A stretch of DNA of 64,000 nucleotides from Kocuria carniphila. Its GTDB lineage: Bacteria; Actinomycetota; Actinomycetes; Actinomycetales; Micrococcaceae. The stretch's first letter is position 1. Each line of letters begins with the position of its first letter. The stretch spans positions 124,001 to 188,000 of the forward strand of contig NZ_NOIT01000001.1 of the NCBI RefSeq assembly GCF_004136555.1, given 5' to 3'. Shown here piece after piece: positions 52,725 to 63,192 of this stretch. The position numbers were made by a program, and so were the translations under genes. Under the pieces are notes generated by a model. The model saw only the letters and a list, made by a program, of their open reading frames with translations, was not told the origin of the DNA and searched no databases.

Positions 52725-54932
52725 TTACCCGACCGTAGAAGTTTCGACTTTACGGTGCTTACCGGGCGAGCCTGCACCGGACGGCCACCAAGACTTGGGA
52801 CCGATGTCCAAGGCCAGAGCGGGCACCAGCAGCGAACGCACGATCACGGTGTCCATCAGAACGCCGATGGCCACAATGATGGCCAATTGCACCAGGAACA
52901 GAATGGGGAGCACGGCCAGCGCGGCGAACGTTGCCGCGAGCACCACGCCCGCGGCCGTGATCACGCCGCCGGTCGTCACCAGGCCCACCAGCACGCCCTT
53001 GCGGTGACCGATCTGCACCACTTCTTCGCGGACTCGACTCATCAAGAAGATGTTGTAGTCGATGCCCAGTGCCACCAGGAACACGAAGCTGAACAGCGGC
53101 ACCGTGGGGTCAGCCTGGTTGATGTCGAACAGCTCGAACACGGCCCAGGCGACACCCAATGCGGACAGGAACGACAGCACGGTGGTGGCCACCAACAGGA
53201 CGGGCATCAAGATGCTGCGCAACAACACGATCAGGATCAGCAGGATCACTACCAGGATGATGGGGATGATCAGGGCCCGGTCGCGTTCGGCTGCGGAAAT
53301 AGTGTCCAGCTGGACGGCAGTGGTGCCACCGACCAAGACGTTCGGATCGACCTCGGCCAACTCGCCGCGCAGACGCTCGACGGCGCCCTGGGCCTCGGCG
53401 GAGTCGGTGTTGTAGGTCAGTGTGGCCTGGATGAGCACCTGGCCGTTGTCCTCGGTGGGTTCAGCGTCGGCCAGCGGACCGGCCTGCGGGGCGGGGAACG
53501 GAATGGTCCCGCTCGGTGAGTCCTTGGCGTTGAAGGCGACCGAAGCGACGTCGTCGTCAGCGTCGAGCTTCTCCGCGACCGCCTCGCCGTGCTCCTCTGA
53601 GGCGAGCACGTACGCGGGGTCACCGGCGCCGCCCGGGAAGTGGCGATCGATGATGGCCAGGCCGTCGCGGGCCTCGGACTCACCCAGGACGAATTCGGAT
53701 TCGGGTACGCCACCGGCGTCCAGCTGGGACGCGCCGACCGCGGCAATGCCCAGACCGATCGCGCACACGATCCAGACGGTGCGGGACTTGCGGTCCACCA
53801 GGCGTGCGACGGCGGGCCACAGGCCCTTCTTGTGCTCGAGGTCATCGGCCTGCTCGTGGGCCTCGGGGACGGTCTCCACCTTGGGAATGCGCGGCCACAT
53901 GGCCACGCGGCCGAAGATCGCCAACAGGGCCGGCAGCAGGGTCAGGCCGGCGAGGATGGCGAAGACGACGCCGATTGCGGTCACCGGGCCGAGCGCGCGG
54001 TTGGATTCAAGTGCCGACAGCAAGAGGCACAACAGGCCGGCGATCACGGTGGTACCGGAAGCCATGACCGCGGGGAACGTGCCCTTCCAGGCGACGCGTG
54101 TGGCATGCCAACGGGATTCGGTCTGGTGCAGGGCTTCGCGGAACCGTGCGGTGTACAGCAGGCCGTAGTCGGTGGCCGCGCCGATCACAATGATGGAGAG
54201 GATGCCCTGCGTCTGGCCGCTCAGGGTAATGAATTCTTCCTTGGCCAGCCAGTACACGGTGAGGATCGCACCGCACAACGCGGCCATGGAGGTGATCAGG
54301 ACGAGGAACGGAAGGATCGGTGAGCGGTACACCAGAACCAGGATCACCAGCACCGCGACCAGGGCGACGATCAGAAGCAGACCGTCGATGCCGGCGAACG
54401 CGCCGCTGAGGTCCGCAACCAGACCAGCGGGACCCGAGACGGCAATGTTGAGGCCGTCTTCGCTGTCAGTGCCGAGCTCGGAACGGATTTCTTCCACCAC
54501 GGTGGCCGTGTCCGATTCCGCGTCCACCAGGGCAATGATTTCTACGGCTTGGCCGTCCTCCGACGGGATGGGAGGCGAAACCTGGGTGACCTGCTCAATG
54601 TCGGTCAATCCCTGGGTCGTTTCCCCCAGATCCCGAATCTGGGCCCGGGAAATCTCGTCCTCTGATTCCGCCACGATGATGGCGGGGATGCCCTCGGAGT
54701 CACTGAAATCCCCAATGCGGTCCTGGACCTCGGTGGCCTGTGCGTCCACCGGCAGGAAGTCCGCCTGGGAGTTGGTGACCACGTCCGAGATCTTGCCGAA
54801 AGTGGGTCCACCCACACCCATGACACCCAGCCACGCCAGGACCAACACGATGGGAATGACCCATCGAACGGCACCGGGCTTTGAACCGCTGCGTTTCTTG
54901 GCGTGTGAGGACCGGGTATCAGTGGAGGGCAT
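52725..54932 (-). CDS. MMPL-family RND transporter
   Basis: A 735-residue transporter with the MMPL duplicated layout: a transmembrane helix, an extracytoplasmic loop (about residues 50-170), five helices from LLLIVALVAVLVILVLVY, a cytosolic loop, then the repeat (helix at TVWIVCAIGLGIAAVGAS, second loop, and five helices from LIIPIILVVILLILIVLL). The conserved GAATDYGLLYTARFREAL and ALGIDYNIFLMSRVREE segments carry the proton-relay Asp-Tyr pairs. In actinobacteria such proteins flip lipids or export hydrophobic compounds; substrate unknown. No adjacent TetR-type regulator is seen. Confidence 0.93.
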   Translation of the reverse strand: MPSTDTRSSHAKKRSGSKPGAVRWVIPIVLVLAWLGVMGVGGPTFGKISDVVTNSQADFLPVDAQATEVQDRIGDFSDSEGIPAIIVAESEDEISRAQIRDLGETTQGLTDIEQVTQVSPPIPSEDGQAVEIIALVDAESDTATVVEEIRSELGTDSEDGLNIAVSGPAGLVADLSGAFAGIDGLLLIVALVAVLVILVLVYRSPILPFLVLITSMAALCGAILTVYWLAKEEFITLSGQTQGILSIIVIGAATDYGLLYTARFREALHQTESRWHATRVAWKGTFPAVMASGTTVIAGLLCLLLSALESNRALGPVTAIGVVFAILAGLTLLPALLAIFGRVAMWPRIPKVETVPEAHEQADDLEHKKGLWPAVARLVDRKSRTVWIVCAIGLGIAAVGASQLDAGGVPESEFVLGESEARDGLAIIDRHFPGGAGDPAYVLASEEHGEAVAEKLDADDDVASVAFNAKDSPSGTIPFPAPQAGPLADAEPTEDNGQVLIQATLTYNTDSAEAQGAVERLRGELAEVDPNVLVGGTTAVQLDTISAAERDRALIIPIILVVILLILIVLLRSILMPVLLVATTVLSFLSALGVAWAVFELFDINQADPTVPLFSFVFLVALGIDYNIFLMSRVREEVVQIGHRKGVLVGLVTTGGVITAAGVVLAATFAALAVLPILFLVQLAIIVAIGVLMDTVIVRSLLVPALALDIGPKSWWPSGAGSPGKHRKVETSTVG

Positions 54933-55077
54933 TATTCACCTGTCATCTGATGCCACGGGGCACCCCAGCTCAGGGGAGATCGGGCGCCCGGCGCCGTGAA
55001 CGTACGCGCCACGTATGCGGCGTCCGCCTTGCAGTCTAATTGCTCACCAGGCTGATCACCCGTGTTGCACAGCCGAA

Positions 55078-55095
55078 ATCAACCTTTCGGTTGAT
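55078..55095. repeat. 7-bp inverted repeat in divergent spacer
   Basis: ATCAACC (55078-55084) and GGTTGAT (55089-55095) around TTTC lie in the 274-base spacer between the divergent MMPL gene and the 55207 membrane protein gene. It could be an operator for either; no further support. Confidence 0.3.
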
Positions 55096-55206
55096 CGGTT
55101 CAGCCGAGCTTGTATGTGTACCCGACGGGTCTAGCTGCTCGAGGGCGTGGACAGGGATACGAACCGCTCGTTACTGTTCGATCATCACGAGCAAAGGTGG
55201 GTCTTG

Positions 55207-55716
55207 ATGAGGGACGGTACCAAGCCGAACCGCGAACCGGTCTGGCGCTGGATACTGATCTTCGGGACCTACTTTTTCGTATCGGTTTTCCTGGATGACT
55301 GGATCGCCGACCAGTTCAAAGCATCCATGCAGGCTCTCGTGGCAATCGGTGGATACTGGTTGTCCAACCTGGCTGTGGGGCTGCTGACCGGCACGGCCTG
55401 CTACGTCATCTACTCGGTCCACAGCCGGAAACTCGCTGATCAGTTGGTGAACGGGGATCCTGAGCCTCTGCCGGACCATCTCGATTATGTGACCCAGGCT
55501 CAGCCCGGTCTCTGGTTCAGCTGGTTCACCGGCCTGCTCTTCTGGGCGGTCGGGCTGGTCATGTTGTTCCACTGGTACCCGGCGGCGTGGATCTTCGCGC
55601 CGATCGTCGGGACCACGATCATCGCCTCGGGGCTGAAAAGCATGAACAACGCCCGCATGATGGACGCTCAGCGGGGAGAGAACCCCGGCAGCGCTAAGGG
55701 CCTGCCGGGTTCCTAA
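55207..55716 (+). CDS. Hypothetical membrane protein
   Basis: About 169 residues with four hydrophobic segments: WILIFGTYFFVSVFL, MQALVAIGGYWLSNLAVGLLTGTACYVIYSV and, after a loop, WFTGLLFWAVGLVMLFHW plus WIFAPIVGTTIIASGL. I chose ATG 55207 because AAAGGTGGG precedes it; GTG at 55147 is an alternative adding 20 polar residues. The C-terminal tail is short and polar. No family recognised. It is divergent from the MMPL gene and convergent with the next membrane protein gene. Confidence 0.7.
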   Translation: MRDGTKPNREPVWRWILIFGTYFFVSVFLDDWIADQFKASMQALVAIGGYWLSNLAVGLLTGTACYVIYSVHSRKLADQLVNGDPEPLPDHLDYVTQAQPGLWFSWFTGLLFWAVGLVMLFHWYPAAWIFAPIVGTTIIASGLKSMNNARMMDAQRGENPGSAKGLPGS

Positions 55717-55825
55717 TCAAAGTCCCGCCGTAATTGGCCCCTCCCTATTAGAGAGCGGACCGGATGTCGCAGAACCGCCGTTGGCGGATTCCGCCTGTCT
55801 GCTCCTTCAGTGGGACCAGTCGAAT

Positions 55826-56914
55826 TCAATCCTGGTTCTCCTCGCGCTCGGCCATTTTCCGGCGCGTATATTCGCGACGGGTGTAGGTGGCTTCGCGGAT
55901 GTCGCTTTCTTTGTCGAAATTGGACCCCATGGCTCCGCCCATCATGCCCAGTGCGGAGGCGAGCCAGGCTATATCCAGATAGTCCAAGAGGTTCACCGGG
56001 TGGCCGATGTCGCCTGCCAAGTACTCCGCATTGACCACTGCCAAGGTCACGGCAAACAGGATGGCCCACAAAACCAGGTACATGGAGGCAACGCCGATTC
56101 CCACGGTGAGGACTGTTGCCGCGTTGTCCAAGCCGCTGCGTATTCGGCCACCCGCCGACTCTGAAGAGACCCATAGCCCGCTGTGAACGATGAGCCAGGT
56201 GGCGAAGGCGGCCACCACGAACACGCTGATCGCTGCCATTCGAGGGGTGGAGAGCGCATCCGACATGTTCCAGATGGACGCGTAGAAAATGCCGAAGCCA
56301 CCGGTGGCCACGGCGGTCGCGACCGAACTGGACAGGGCCGGCAGCAATCGCATGGGCCGATTACTTCGAACCATGCCCGCCAGAAGACGAGGACGGCTGA
56401 AAGCGCCTCGGAGGATGATTTCGTAGTTCTCCTCATCCCCTTCTCGCTGAACCTTCTGCCAGTTCCGACGGCTGAATCCGCGGGGATAGCCCGTGGTGTA
56501 TTTGCCCGGCGACTCCTCCGCCATGGCAATGACCAGTTCAGTGAGCACCCTGCGCGCCCTGGATTTCACGTGCACCGCTCCCAGGGCAGGGAGGGAAAGC
56601 AACGTGGCATTGCCGGTGACATCGACCTCACACACTAGTGAGTTGTTGTCCAAGGAACGCGGAAGGTCGGTCAGATAGACCATGTAGTCCCAACCGTGGG
56701 CATCTCTGAGACCTGGCGCCCGATCGAGCAAGTGGATTTCGTTCTGCTCGGTCAACGGCAGGGTATCCCGGCTGACTTCCACCGACCACTCAACGGAATC
56801 CGCCTGCGTCAGCTGGTTCAGATCCCGATTCACCAGTGAGACAACTGACCGAGCAACTGCTTCAGGGAGGCCTGGGTCGGCCATGAGACCAACCGTCAAT
56901 GTTTTCTGAGGCAC
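55826..56914 (-). CDS. Hypothetical multi-pass membrane protein
   Basis: A 362-residue protein: a soluble N-terminal domain of about 180 residues (VGLMADPGLPEAVARSVV, YMVYLTDLPRSLDNNSLVCEVD, VLTELVIAMAEESPGKY) followed by about four transmembrane segments (LPALSSSVATAVATGGFGIFY, MAAISVFVVAAFATWLIVHSG, ATVLTVGIGVASMYLVLWAIL, AWLASALGMMGGAMG) and a charged tail. The start is a GTG. The architecture recurs in actinobacterial hypothetical proteins; function unknown. It stands alone on the minus strand. Confidence 0.82.
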   Translation of the reverse strand: MPQKTLTVGLMADPGLPEAVARSVVSLVNRDLNQLTQADSVEWSVEVSRDTLPLTEQNEIHLLDRAPGLRDAHGWDYMVYLTDLPRSLDNNSLVCEVDVTGNATLLSLPALGAVHVKSRARRVLTELVIAMAEESPGKYTTGYPRGFSRRNWQKVQREGDEENYEIILRGAFSRPRLLAGMVRSNRPMRLLPALSSSVATAVATGGFGIFYASIWNMSDALSTPRMAAISVFVVAAFATWLIVHSGLWVSSESAGGRIRSGLDNAATVLTVGIGVASMYLVLWAILFAVTLAVVNAEYLAGDIGHPVNLLDYLDIAWLASALGMMGGAMGSNFDKESDIREATYTRREYTRRKMAEREENQD

Positions 56915-57047
56915 TCGTTAAGTATGGGACACGCAGAAGCGTGAGGGCGACCACCGCAAGTCAAAGGACGCTGAGATGCTCAGCGACCTGGCTATTCAGA
57001 CTCGGCTGTAACTTAATACGCGGGACACCGGCGCTCCCAGAGCAAGA

Positions 57048-57082
57048 AAAATCCCCGTTCGACCCAGTCGAACGGGGATTTT
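57048..57082 (-). terminator. Intrinsic terminator downstream of tRNA-Leu
   Basis: A perfect 15-bp stem (57048-57062 and 57068-57082) with a 5-base loop. On the minus strand it ends in GGGGATTTT followed by TCTT, giving the U-run of a classic intrinsic terminator. It lies 7 bases past the tRNA 3' end. Confidence 0.93.
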
Positions 57083-57089
57083 CATCCTG

Positions 57090-57175
57090 TGCGCGAGGGG
57101 GGACTTGAACCCCCACCCTCTAATACGAGGACTAGCACCTCAAGCTAGCGCGTCTGCCTATTCCGCCACCCGCGC
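57090..57175 (-). tRNA. tRNA-Leu (GAG)
   Basis: An 86-nt class II tRNA on the minus strand. Acceptor GCGCGGG pairs with CTCGCGC (one G-U), discriminator A73. The anticodon stem CTAGC/GCTAG encloses loop TTGAGGT with anticodon GAG, decoding CUC and CUU. A long variable arm is present and the T arm includes GGTTCAAGTCC. CCA is not encoded. The terminator lies directly downstream. Confidence 0.96.
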
Positions 57176-57293
57176 AGGTGTCACGACTACGAATTGAGGA
57201 CTCGGGAGACCTCACGTGGCCGTTGGCAACGAGAAGTAACTTACCACAGATGAGAGCCAGACTCGAAAACACACGAGGACCCCGGAAAGCAGT

Positions 57294-57327
57294 GTGCCGC
57301 CTGCCCGTTTTCACGGACAGGCGGCAC
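57294..57327 (-). terminator. Hairpin terminator after the SDR gene
   Basis: Arms GTGCCGCCTG (57294-57303) and CAGGCGGCAC (57318-57327), extended inside by CCGT/ACGG past one mismatch, with a TTTC loop. It lies 18 bases beyond the 57346 stop and ends the fabG-SDR transcript. Confidence 0.85.
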
Positions 57328-57345
57328 TGCTGCAGCGCAGGTAAT

Positions 57346-58101
57346 TTACTTGCCGGCTTGGGCCAGGAAGTCCTCGGCGCCACCCACGAGTTCCACGTGG
57401 CCGGTCTCGACGTCTGCAGAGACCATCTTGGCGATCTCCTGAGCAAACTCGTTGACCGAGTAGAGCTTGCCGGCGGATTCACGGCGCTCCTCGAGCGCAC
57501 CCGGGCGGGCACGGTTGAGCAGCGTGGCGGTCACGGTGCCTTCGATCATGTCCGCGGAGACGACCACGAAGCTCACACCCTGCTCGGCCATTTCGGGCAC
57601 TCGAGCGGTCAGTGTGTCCTCGCCGGCGCGCTTGGACTTGGCCACGGCCTCGTACTCGGGCATGGTTTCCACGTCGTTGATGAAGTGCGCCTGGTGGCTG
57701 GTCACGAACACCACGCGGCCGCCCTCGGGCAGAACTTTGAGTCCCTCGGTCAGGGCATCGTTTTGAGCGTCCCGGTTCAGGCGCAGCGCGTAATCCTCGC
57801 CCATGTCGGATTCCATGCCGCCGGAGGCGTTGAGGATCAGGATGTCCACGCCGCCGAACTCGTCCACACCGGCCTGCAACAGGCCACGCAGCGACTCCAC
57901 ATCGGTCATATCGGCCTGGACCGCAATGGCTTTGCCGCCGGCCTCGGTGATTTCCTTGACCACCTTGTTGGCGCGGGGGGCCTTCTGGCGATAGTTGACG
58001 ACGACGTTCGCGCCCTCCCCTGCCAGAATCTTGGCGGTGTCTGCGCCCACCCCTCGCGAGGAACCCGTAATAACTACGGTTTTGCCTGCCACTGAGCTCA
58101 T
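57346..58101 (-). CDS. Short-chain dehydrogenase/reductase
   Basis: A 251-residue SDR. N-terminal NAD(P)-binding VVITGSSRGVGADTAKIL, VVVNYRQK, ADMTDVESL and LILNASGG are classical. The catalytic segment reads FVTSHQAHF then EYEAVAKSKRAGED: Tyr to Lys spacing is YxxxxK rather than the canonical YxxxK, although a second Lys follows; catalysis may differ from textbook SDRs. AAGGAG at 6-base spacing fixes ATG 58101. The fabG-like gene upstream lies 46 bases away on the same strand, suggesting an operon. Substrate unknown. Confidence 0.9.
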   Translation of the reverse strand: MSSVAGKTVVITGSSRGVGADTAKILAGEGANVVVNYRQKAPRANKVVKEITEAGGKAIAVQADMTDVESLRGLLQAGVDEFGGVDILILNASGGMESDMGEDYALRLNRDAQNDALTEGLKVLPEGGRVVFVTSHQAHFINDVETMPEYEAVAKSKRAGEDTLTARVPEMAEQGVSFVVVSADMIEGTVTATLLNRARPGALEERRESAGKLYSVNEFAQEIAKMVSADVETGHVELVGGAEDFLAQAGK

Positions 58102-58147
58102 GCGGTTCTCCTTTGTCACGCTGCGCTGTTGAAGACTGTCTTGGGAG

Positions 58148-59530
<1,383 letters not shown>

Positions 59531-59585
59531 GCCCCGGCCACCGTCCGAGCACCGAACGTCAGTCACACCAAGGAGTAATGGCACC

Positions 59586-59867
59586 GTGGAATTTGATCTG
59601 CTGGGTTCCCTGAGTCCCAACGGGGGCTCCCCGAAACCGGCCAAGGACTCCACGGAACATCCCGAAGTTCCCCAGTGCTCCCGCCGCGGCTGTGGCCGCG
59701 ACGCCCAATGGCAACTGCTCTGGAACAACCCCAAGGTGCACACGCCCGACCGCCGTAAAGTGTGGCTCGCATGCGATGACCACCGCGAATACCTGAGCGA
59801 TTTCCTGACCCAGCGTGATTTCCTCAAGGCCACCGAGCCGTTCAAAGCCTCGGAGGACCAGGTCTGA
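59586..59867 (+). CDS. Small Cys/His-containing protein (putative zinc-binding)
   Basis: A 93-residue protein starting at GTG 59586 after AAGGAG (10-base spacing). CSRRGCGRDAQWQLLWNN followed by WLACDDHREYLSDFL supplies three Cys and one His that could bind zinc. It ends in TGATG overlapping the SURF1 gene start by one base, so it is translationally coupled to it. The association with SURF1 hints at a link to cytochrome oxidase assembly; no biochemical role is known to me. Confidence 0.85.
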   Translation: MEFDLLGSLSPNGGSPKPAKDSTEHPEVPQCSRRGCGRDAQWQLLWNNPKVHTPDRRKVWLACDDHREYLSDFLTQRDFLKATEPFKASEDQV

Positions 59868-60841
59868 TGCGCAAGTACTCGTTCCTCTTCTCCGGCACCT
59901 GGATCGGCTGGTTCCTCATGTGCGTGGTCGCCGCCATCGTGTGCGCGTTCCTCGCTCAGTGGCAGATGTCCCGCAACGATTACTTGGTCGTGGAAAACGA
60001 CAAGATCGAAAACAACTACGACGCTCCCGCACTCAGCCCCGCCGAGGGCCTCCCCCTGTTCGAGGACTATGACGAGAGCCAGACCTGGCAGCCGGTGACC
60101 TTGGAAGGGCAATATCTGCCTCAGGACACCACGCTCGTCCGCAACCGCCCGCAGGACGGTCGCGTGGGGTACGAAGTGCTCGTTCCCTTCCGCGCAGACG
60201 ATGGTCGCACGGTGGTCATCAACCGCGGGTGGATCCCCACCGGCGACGGCGCCAACGGCCTCCCCGGGGTGGTGCCCCAGCCACCGTCGGGCGAGGTGAC
60301 CGCCACGGTGCGGTTGCGCCCGGGTGAAGACGCCGTGGACCGTGGCGCACCCGAGGGGCAGATCGCGTCGATCAACCTCGAACAGTTCAATGAGCGGCTG
60401 GACTACCCGATAGCCACCGGTGGTTACGGCCTCCTCGCATCGGAAGACCCGCCCGCCGCTGAACGACCGGCGGCCCCGGCCAAGCCCGAAATCAATTACG
60501 GCCCGCACCTTTCCTACTCTCTGCAGTGGTATGCGTTCGCGTTCCTGGTGTTCGTGGCCTTCGGTTACGCAGCCCGGCAGCACGTGCGCAACGAGGAATG
60601 GGACCGCGCCTACTCGGCCGAGGTCCAACGCAAGCTGGCGCAGTACTACGACGCCGAGGGCAACTACACCGGCGACGTGGACGAGGAACTGATCATCCGC
60701 GAGCTTCAGATGGCCGACGACATGCCCGCCCACCTCAAGTCTCTGTACCGGCCCAAGAAGAACCGCCGAACCAACGCCGTGACCAACGAAGACGAAGAGG
60801 ACGCCCTGTTGGACGCTCTCGAGTCCCAGCGACGGAGCTGA
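59867..60841 (+). CDS. SURF1 family protein (cytochrome c oxidase assembly)
   Basis: A 324-residue SURF1-type protein: first transmembrane helix WIGWFLMCVVAAIVCAFLAQWQMSR with the conserved WQ, extracytoplasmic domain with QPVTLEGQYLPQDTTLVRNRPQDGRVGYEVLVPF and VVINRGWIPTG, and the second helix LQWYAFAFLVFVAFGYAAR. Family members help assemble heme-copper oxidases. The C-terminal charged tail (about 75 residues) is longer than in mitochondrial Surf1 and typical of actinobacteria. It is coupled to the small zinc-type protein upstream. Confidence 0.94.
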   Translation: MRKYSFLFSGTWIGWFLMCVVAAIVCAFLAQWQMSRNDYLVVENDKIENNYDAPALSPAEGLPLFEDYDESQTWQPVTLEGQYLPQDTTLVRNRPQDGRVGYEVLVPFRADDGRTVVINRGWIPTGDGANGLPGVVPQPPSGEVTATVRLRPGEDAVDRGAPEGQIASINLEQFNERLDYPIATGGYGLLASEDPPAAERPAAPAKPEINYGPHLSYSLQWYAFAFLVFVAFGYAARQHVRNEEWDRAYSAEVQRKLAQYYDAEGNYTGDVDEELIIRELQMADDMPAHLKSLYRPKKNRRTNAVTNEDEEDALLDALESQRRS

Positions 60842-60845
60842 CGGC

Positions 60846-62444
60846 CTAGGCCAGCGAGATCAGATCCTGGTACTCCTGGCTCCACAAGTCCTCGATGCCG
60901 TCCGGCAGCATGACCACGCGCTCGGGCTCAAGTGCTTCCACCGCGCCCTCATCGTGGGACACCAGAACCACGGCGCCCTCGTAGTTGTGCAGCGCGTTGA
61001 GGATCTCCCGGCGCGAGGCCGGGTCCAGGTTGTTAGTGGGCTCATCGAGCAGCAGCACATTCGCCGACGACGCCACCAACGTTGCCAGCGCCAATCGCGT
61101 CTTCTCGCCACCGGAGAGCACGCCGGCGGGCTTATCGACGTCGTCGCCCTGGAACAAGAACGAACCGAGGATGGTGCGCACCTGGGTGTCATGGAGTTCC
61201 GGTGCGGCGGTCTTCATGTTTTCCAGCACGGTGCGGCTGGTGTCCAGGGTGTCGTGCTCCTGCGCGAAGTAACCCAGCTTGAGCCCGTGTCCGGCGATCA
61301 CCTTACCGGTGTCCGGTTCGGCCTGGCCGGCGAGCATGCGCAACAGCGTGGTCTTACCGGCACCGTTGAGGCCGAGCACCACCACGCGGGAACCGCGGTC
61401 GATGGCCAGATCCACGTCCGTGAAGATCTCCAGCGAGCCGTAGGACTTGGACAGTCCCTCCGCGGTGAGCGGGGTCTTGCCACAGTCGGCGGGCTTAGGG
61501 AAGCGGATCGCGGCGACCTTGTCCTGCTGGCGCTCGCCTTCGAGTCCGGCCATCAAGCGTTCGGCGCGGCGGATCATTTGCTGGGCGGCCACAGCCTTGG
61601 TGGCCTTGGCGCGCATCTTATTGGCCTGGTCCATGAGGACACCGGCCTTCTTCTCCGCATTCTGGCGCTCGCGTTTGCGGCGGGCCTCGTCCTGTTCGCG
61701 CTGCTGGAGGTAGTTCTTCCACGACATGTTGTACACGTCGATCACGCAGCGGTTCGCGTCCAGGTACAGCACCTTGTTGACCACCATGTTCATGAGCTCA
61801 ACATCGTGGGAGATCATGAGCACGCCGCCCTGGTAGTTCTTCAGGAACTCGCGCAGCCACACGATGGAGTCGTGGTCCAAGTGGTTGGTGGGCTCGTCCA
61901 GGAGCATGATGTCCGCGTCCGAGAACAGGATACGGGCCAGCTCCACACGACGGCGCTGACCACCGGAGAGCGTGTGCAACGGTTGCTCGAGCACGCGCCC
62001 GGGCAGATTCAGGTTGCTCGTGATGGTGGCGGCCTCGGACTCAGCGGCGTAACCGCCACCGGCGAGGAACTCGGTCTCGATGCGATCGTAACGTCGCATG
62101 GCTTTGGACCGCACGGCGTCGTCCTCGGAAGCCATGTCCTGCTCGGCCTGACGCAACTTGGCCGTGACCCCGGCCAGGTCGCGGGCGGAGAGGATGCGGT
62201 CGCGAGCGAGCTGGTTCATATCGTCGACCTTGGGGTCCTGTGGCAGGTAGCCGATGGTGCCCGTACTCGTCACGTCCCCGGCGGCCGGTAATGCCTGACC
62301 CGCGAGGACCTTGGTCATGGTGGTTTTGCCTGCTCCGTTGCGGCCCACCAGGCCGACCTTGTCCCCGCGATCCACCCGGAAATTGACTTCGTCCATGAGC
62401 AGGCGAGCTCCGGCGCGCAGTTCGAGGTTTGTAACGGTGATCAA
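60846..62444 (-). CDS. ABC-F family ATPase
   Basis: A 532-residue protein with two ABC domains and no membrane segment. Domain 1: Walker A GRNGAGKTT, signature LSGGQRRRVELAR, Walker B IMLLDEPTNHLD. The linker is a long charged helical pair (EQDEARRKRERQNAEKK) as in translation-associated ABC-F proteins. Domain 2: GLNGAGKTT, VLSGGEKTRLALA, VLLLDEPTNNLD. I chose TTG 62444 since the family begins ITVTNLELRAG here and AAAGG lies 10 bases upstream; longer in-frame extensions overlap bioY. Likely acts on the ribosome or gives antibiotic resistance; which is not clear. Confidence 0.93.
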   Translation of the reverse strand: MITVTNLELRAGARLLMDEVNFRVDRGDKVGLVGRNGAGKTTMTKVLAGQALPAAGDVTSTGTIGYLPQDPKVDDMNQLARDRILSARDLAGVTAKLRQAEQDMASEDDAVRSKAMRRYDRIETEFLAGGGYAAESEAATITSNLNLPGRVLEQPLHTLSGGQRRRVELARILFSDADIMLLDEPTNHLDHDSIVWLREFLKNYQGGVLMISHDVELMNMVVNKVLYLDANRCVIDVYNMSWKNYLQQREQDEARRKRERQNAEKKAGVLMDQANKMRAKATKAVAAQQMIRRAERLMAGLEGERQQDKVAAIRFPKPADCGKTPLTAEGLSKSYGSLEIFTDVDLAIDRGSRVVVLGLNGAGKTTLLRMLAGQAEPDTGKVIAGHGLKLGYFAQEHDTLDTSRTVLENMKTAAPELHDTQVRTILGSFLFQGDDVDKPAGVLSGGEKTRLALATLVASSANVLLLDEPTNNLDPASRREILNALHNYEGAVVLVSHDEGAVEALEPERVVMLPDGIEDLWSQEYQDLISLA

Positions 62445-62556
62445 GAGGGAGAGGCCTTTCCAAAGACATGAGGGGGCAAACGAGATGCCCCGAACCTGCG
62501 GGGCACCGACCCAGTCTAGCCGCGGTAGCCCGCTGGCTGAACTAGACTCCGTGAAC

Positions 62557-63189
62557 ATGAGCGAAACCACAGGTTCCCCCCGGAAAATCAACTCCTTCGA
62601 CCTAGCCAATATCGCGGTTTTCGCCGCGCTGACCAGTGTTCTGGCGTTGGCCCCGGCCATCCCCGTGGGCGTGCTCGGGGTGCCCATCACCCTCCAGACC
62701 CTCGCCGTATTCCTGACCGGCATGATCCTGGGTGGCTGGCGCGCGTTCCTGGCCATCGCCCTATACGTGGTGGTTGGTCTGCTGGGCGTGCCGATCTTCG
62801 CGGGTTTCGTGGGCGGCCCGGGCGTGCTGGCCGGTCCCTCGGTCGGTTATCTGCTCTCGTTCCCGTTGGCCGCCGCCCTGGTCGGCTTCTTGGCGCACCG
62901 TTCCGTTCGTGAGGAACGCGTACGACGCCGCTCCGGCTCCACCTCCGCCACGCCCGACAAGCGCCGCGGGCTGGGTATCAAACTGTTCCTGGCCGGTGTG
63001 GCCGGACTGATCCTGTCCCACGTGCTGGGTGTCATCGGCATGATGCTGGTGGGTGGCCTGAGTTTGAACGCCGCGGTGATCGCTGACTTGGCGTTCATTC
63101 CCGGTGATCTGATTAAAGCTGCCGCCGCCGCGCTGATTGCCGTGGCCGTGCATCGTGCCTTCCCGCGCATGGCCGGGGCCGTTCTCTAA
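62557..63189 (+). CDS. bioY: Biotin ECF transporter S component BioY
   Basis: A 210-residue membrane protein of the BioY family: LANIAVFAALTSVLALAPAIPVG, VPITLQTLAVFLTGMILGGWRAFLAIALYVVVGLLGVPIFAGF, then GPSVGYLLSFPLAAALVGFLAHR and after a charged loop two more segments ending FIPGDLIKAAAAALIAVAVHR. The family hallmarks PITLQTL and GPSVGYL are present. A -10-like TAGACT lies 9-14 bases before ATG 62557, so the transcript is likely leaderless or starts at GTG 62551. Followed by bioM (3-base gap), forming bioYMN. Confidence 0.93.
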   Translation: MSETTGSPRKINSFDLANIAVFAALTSVLALAPAIPVGVLGVPITLQTLAVFLTGMILGGWRAFLAIALYVVVGLLGVPIFAGFVGGPGVLAGPSVGYLLSFPLAAALVGFLAHRSVREERVRRRSGSTSATPDKRRGLGIKLFLAGVAGLILSHVLGVIGMMLVGGLSLNAAVIADLAFIPGDLIKAAAAALIAVAVHRAFPRMAGAVL

Positions 63190-63192
63190 TAC

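Noticed and set aside
62445-62756. Long N-terminal extension of the ABC-F protein
   Set aside because: It would overlap bioY and the family starts at the TTG chosen here.
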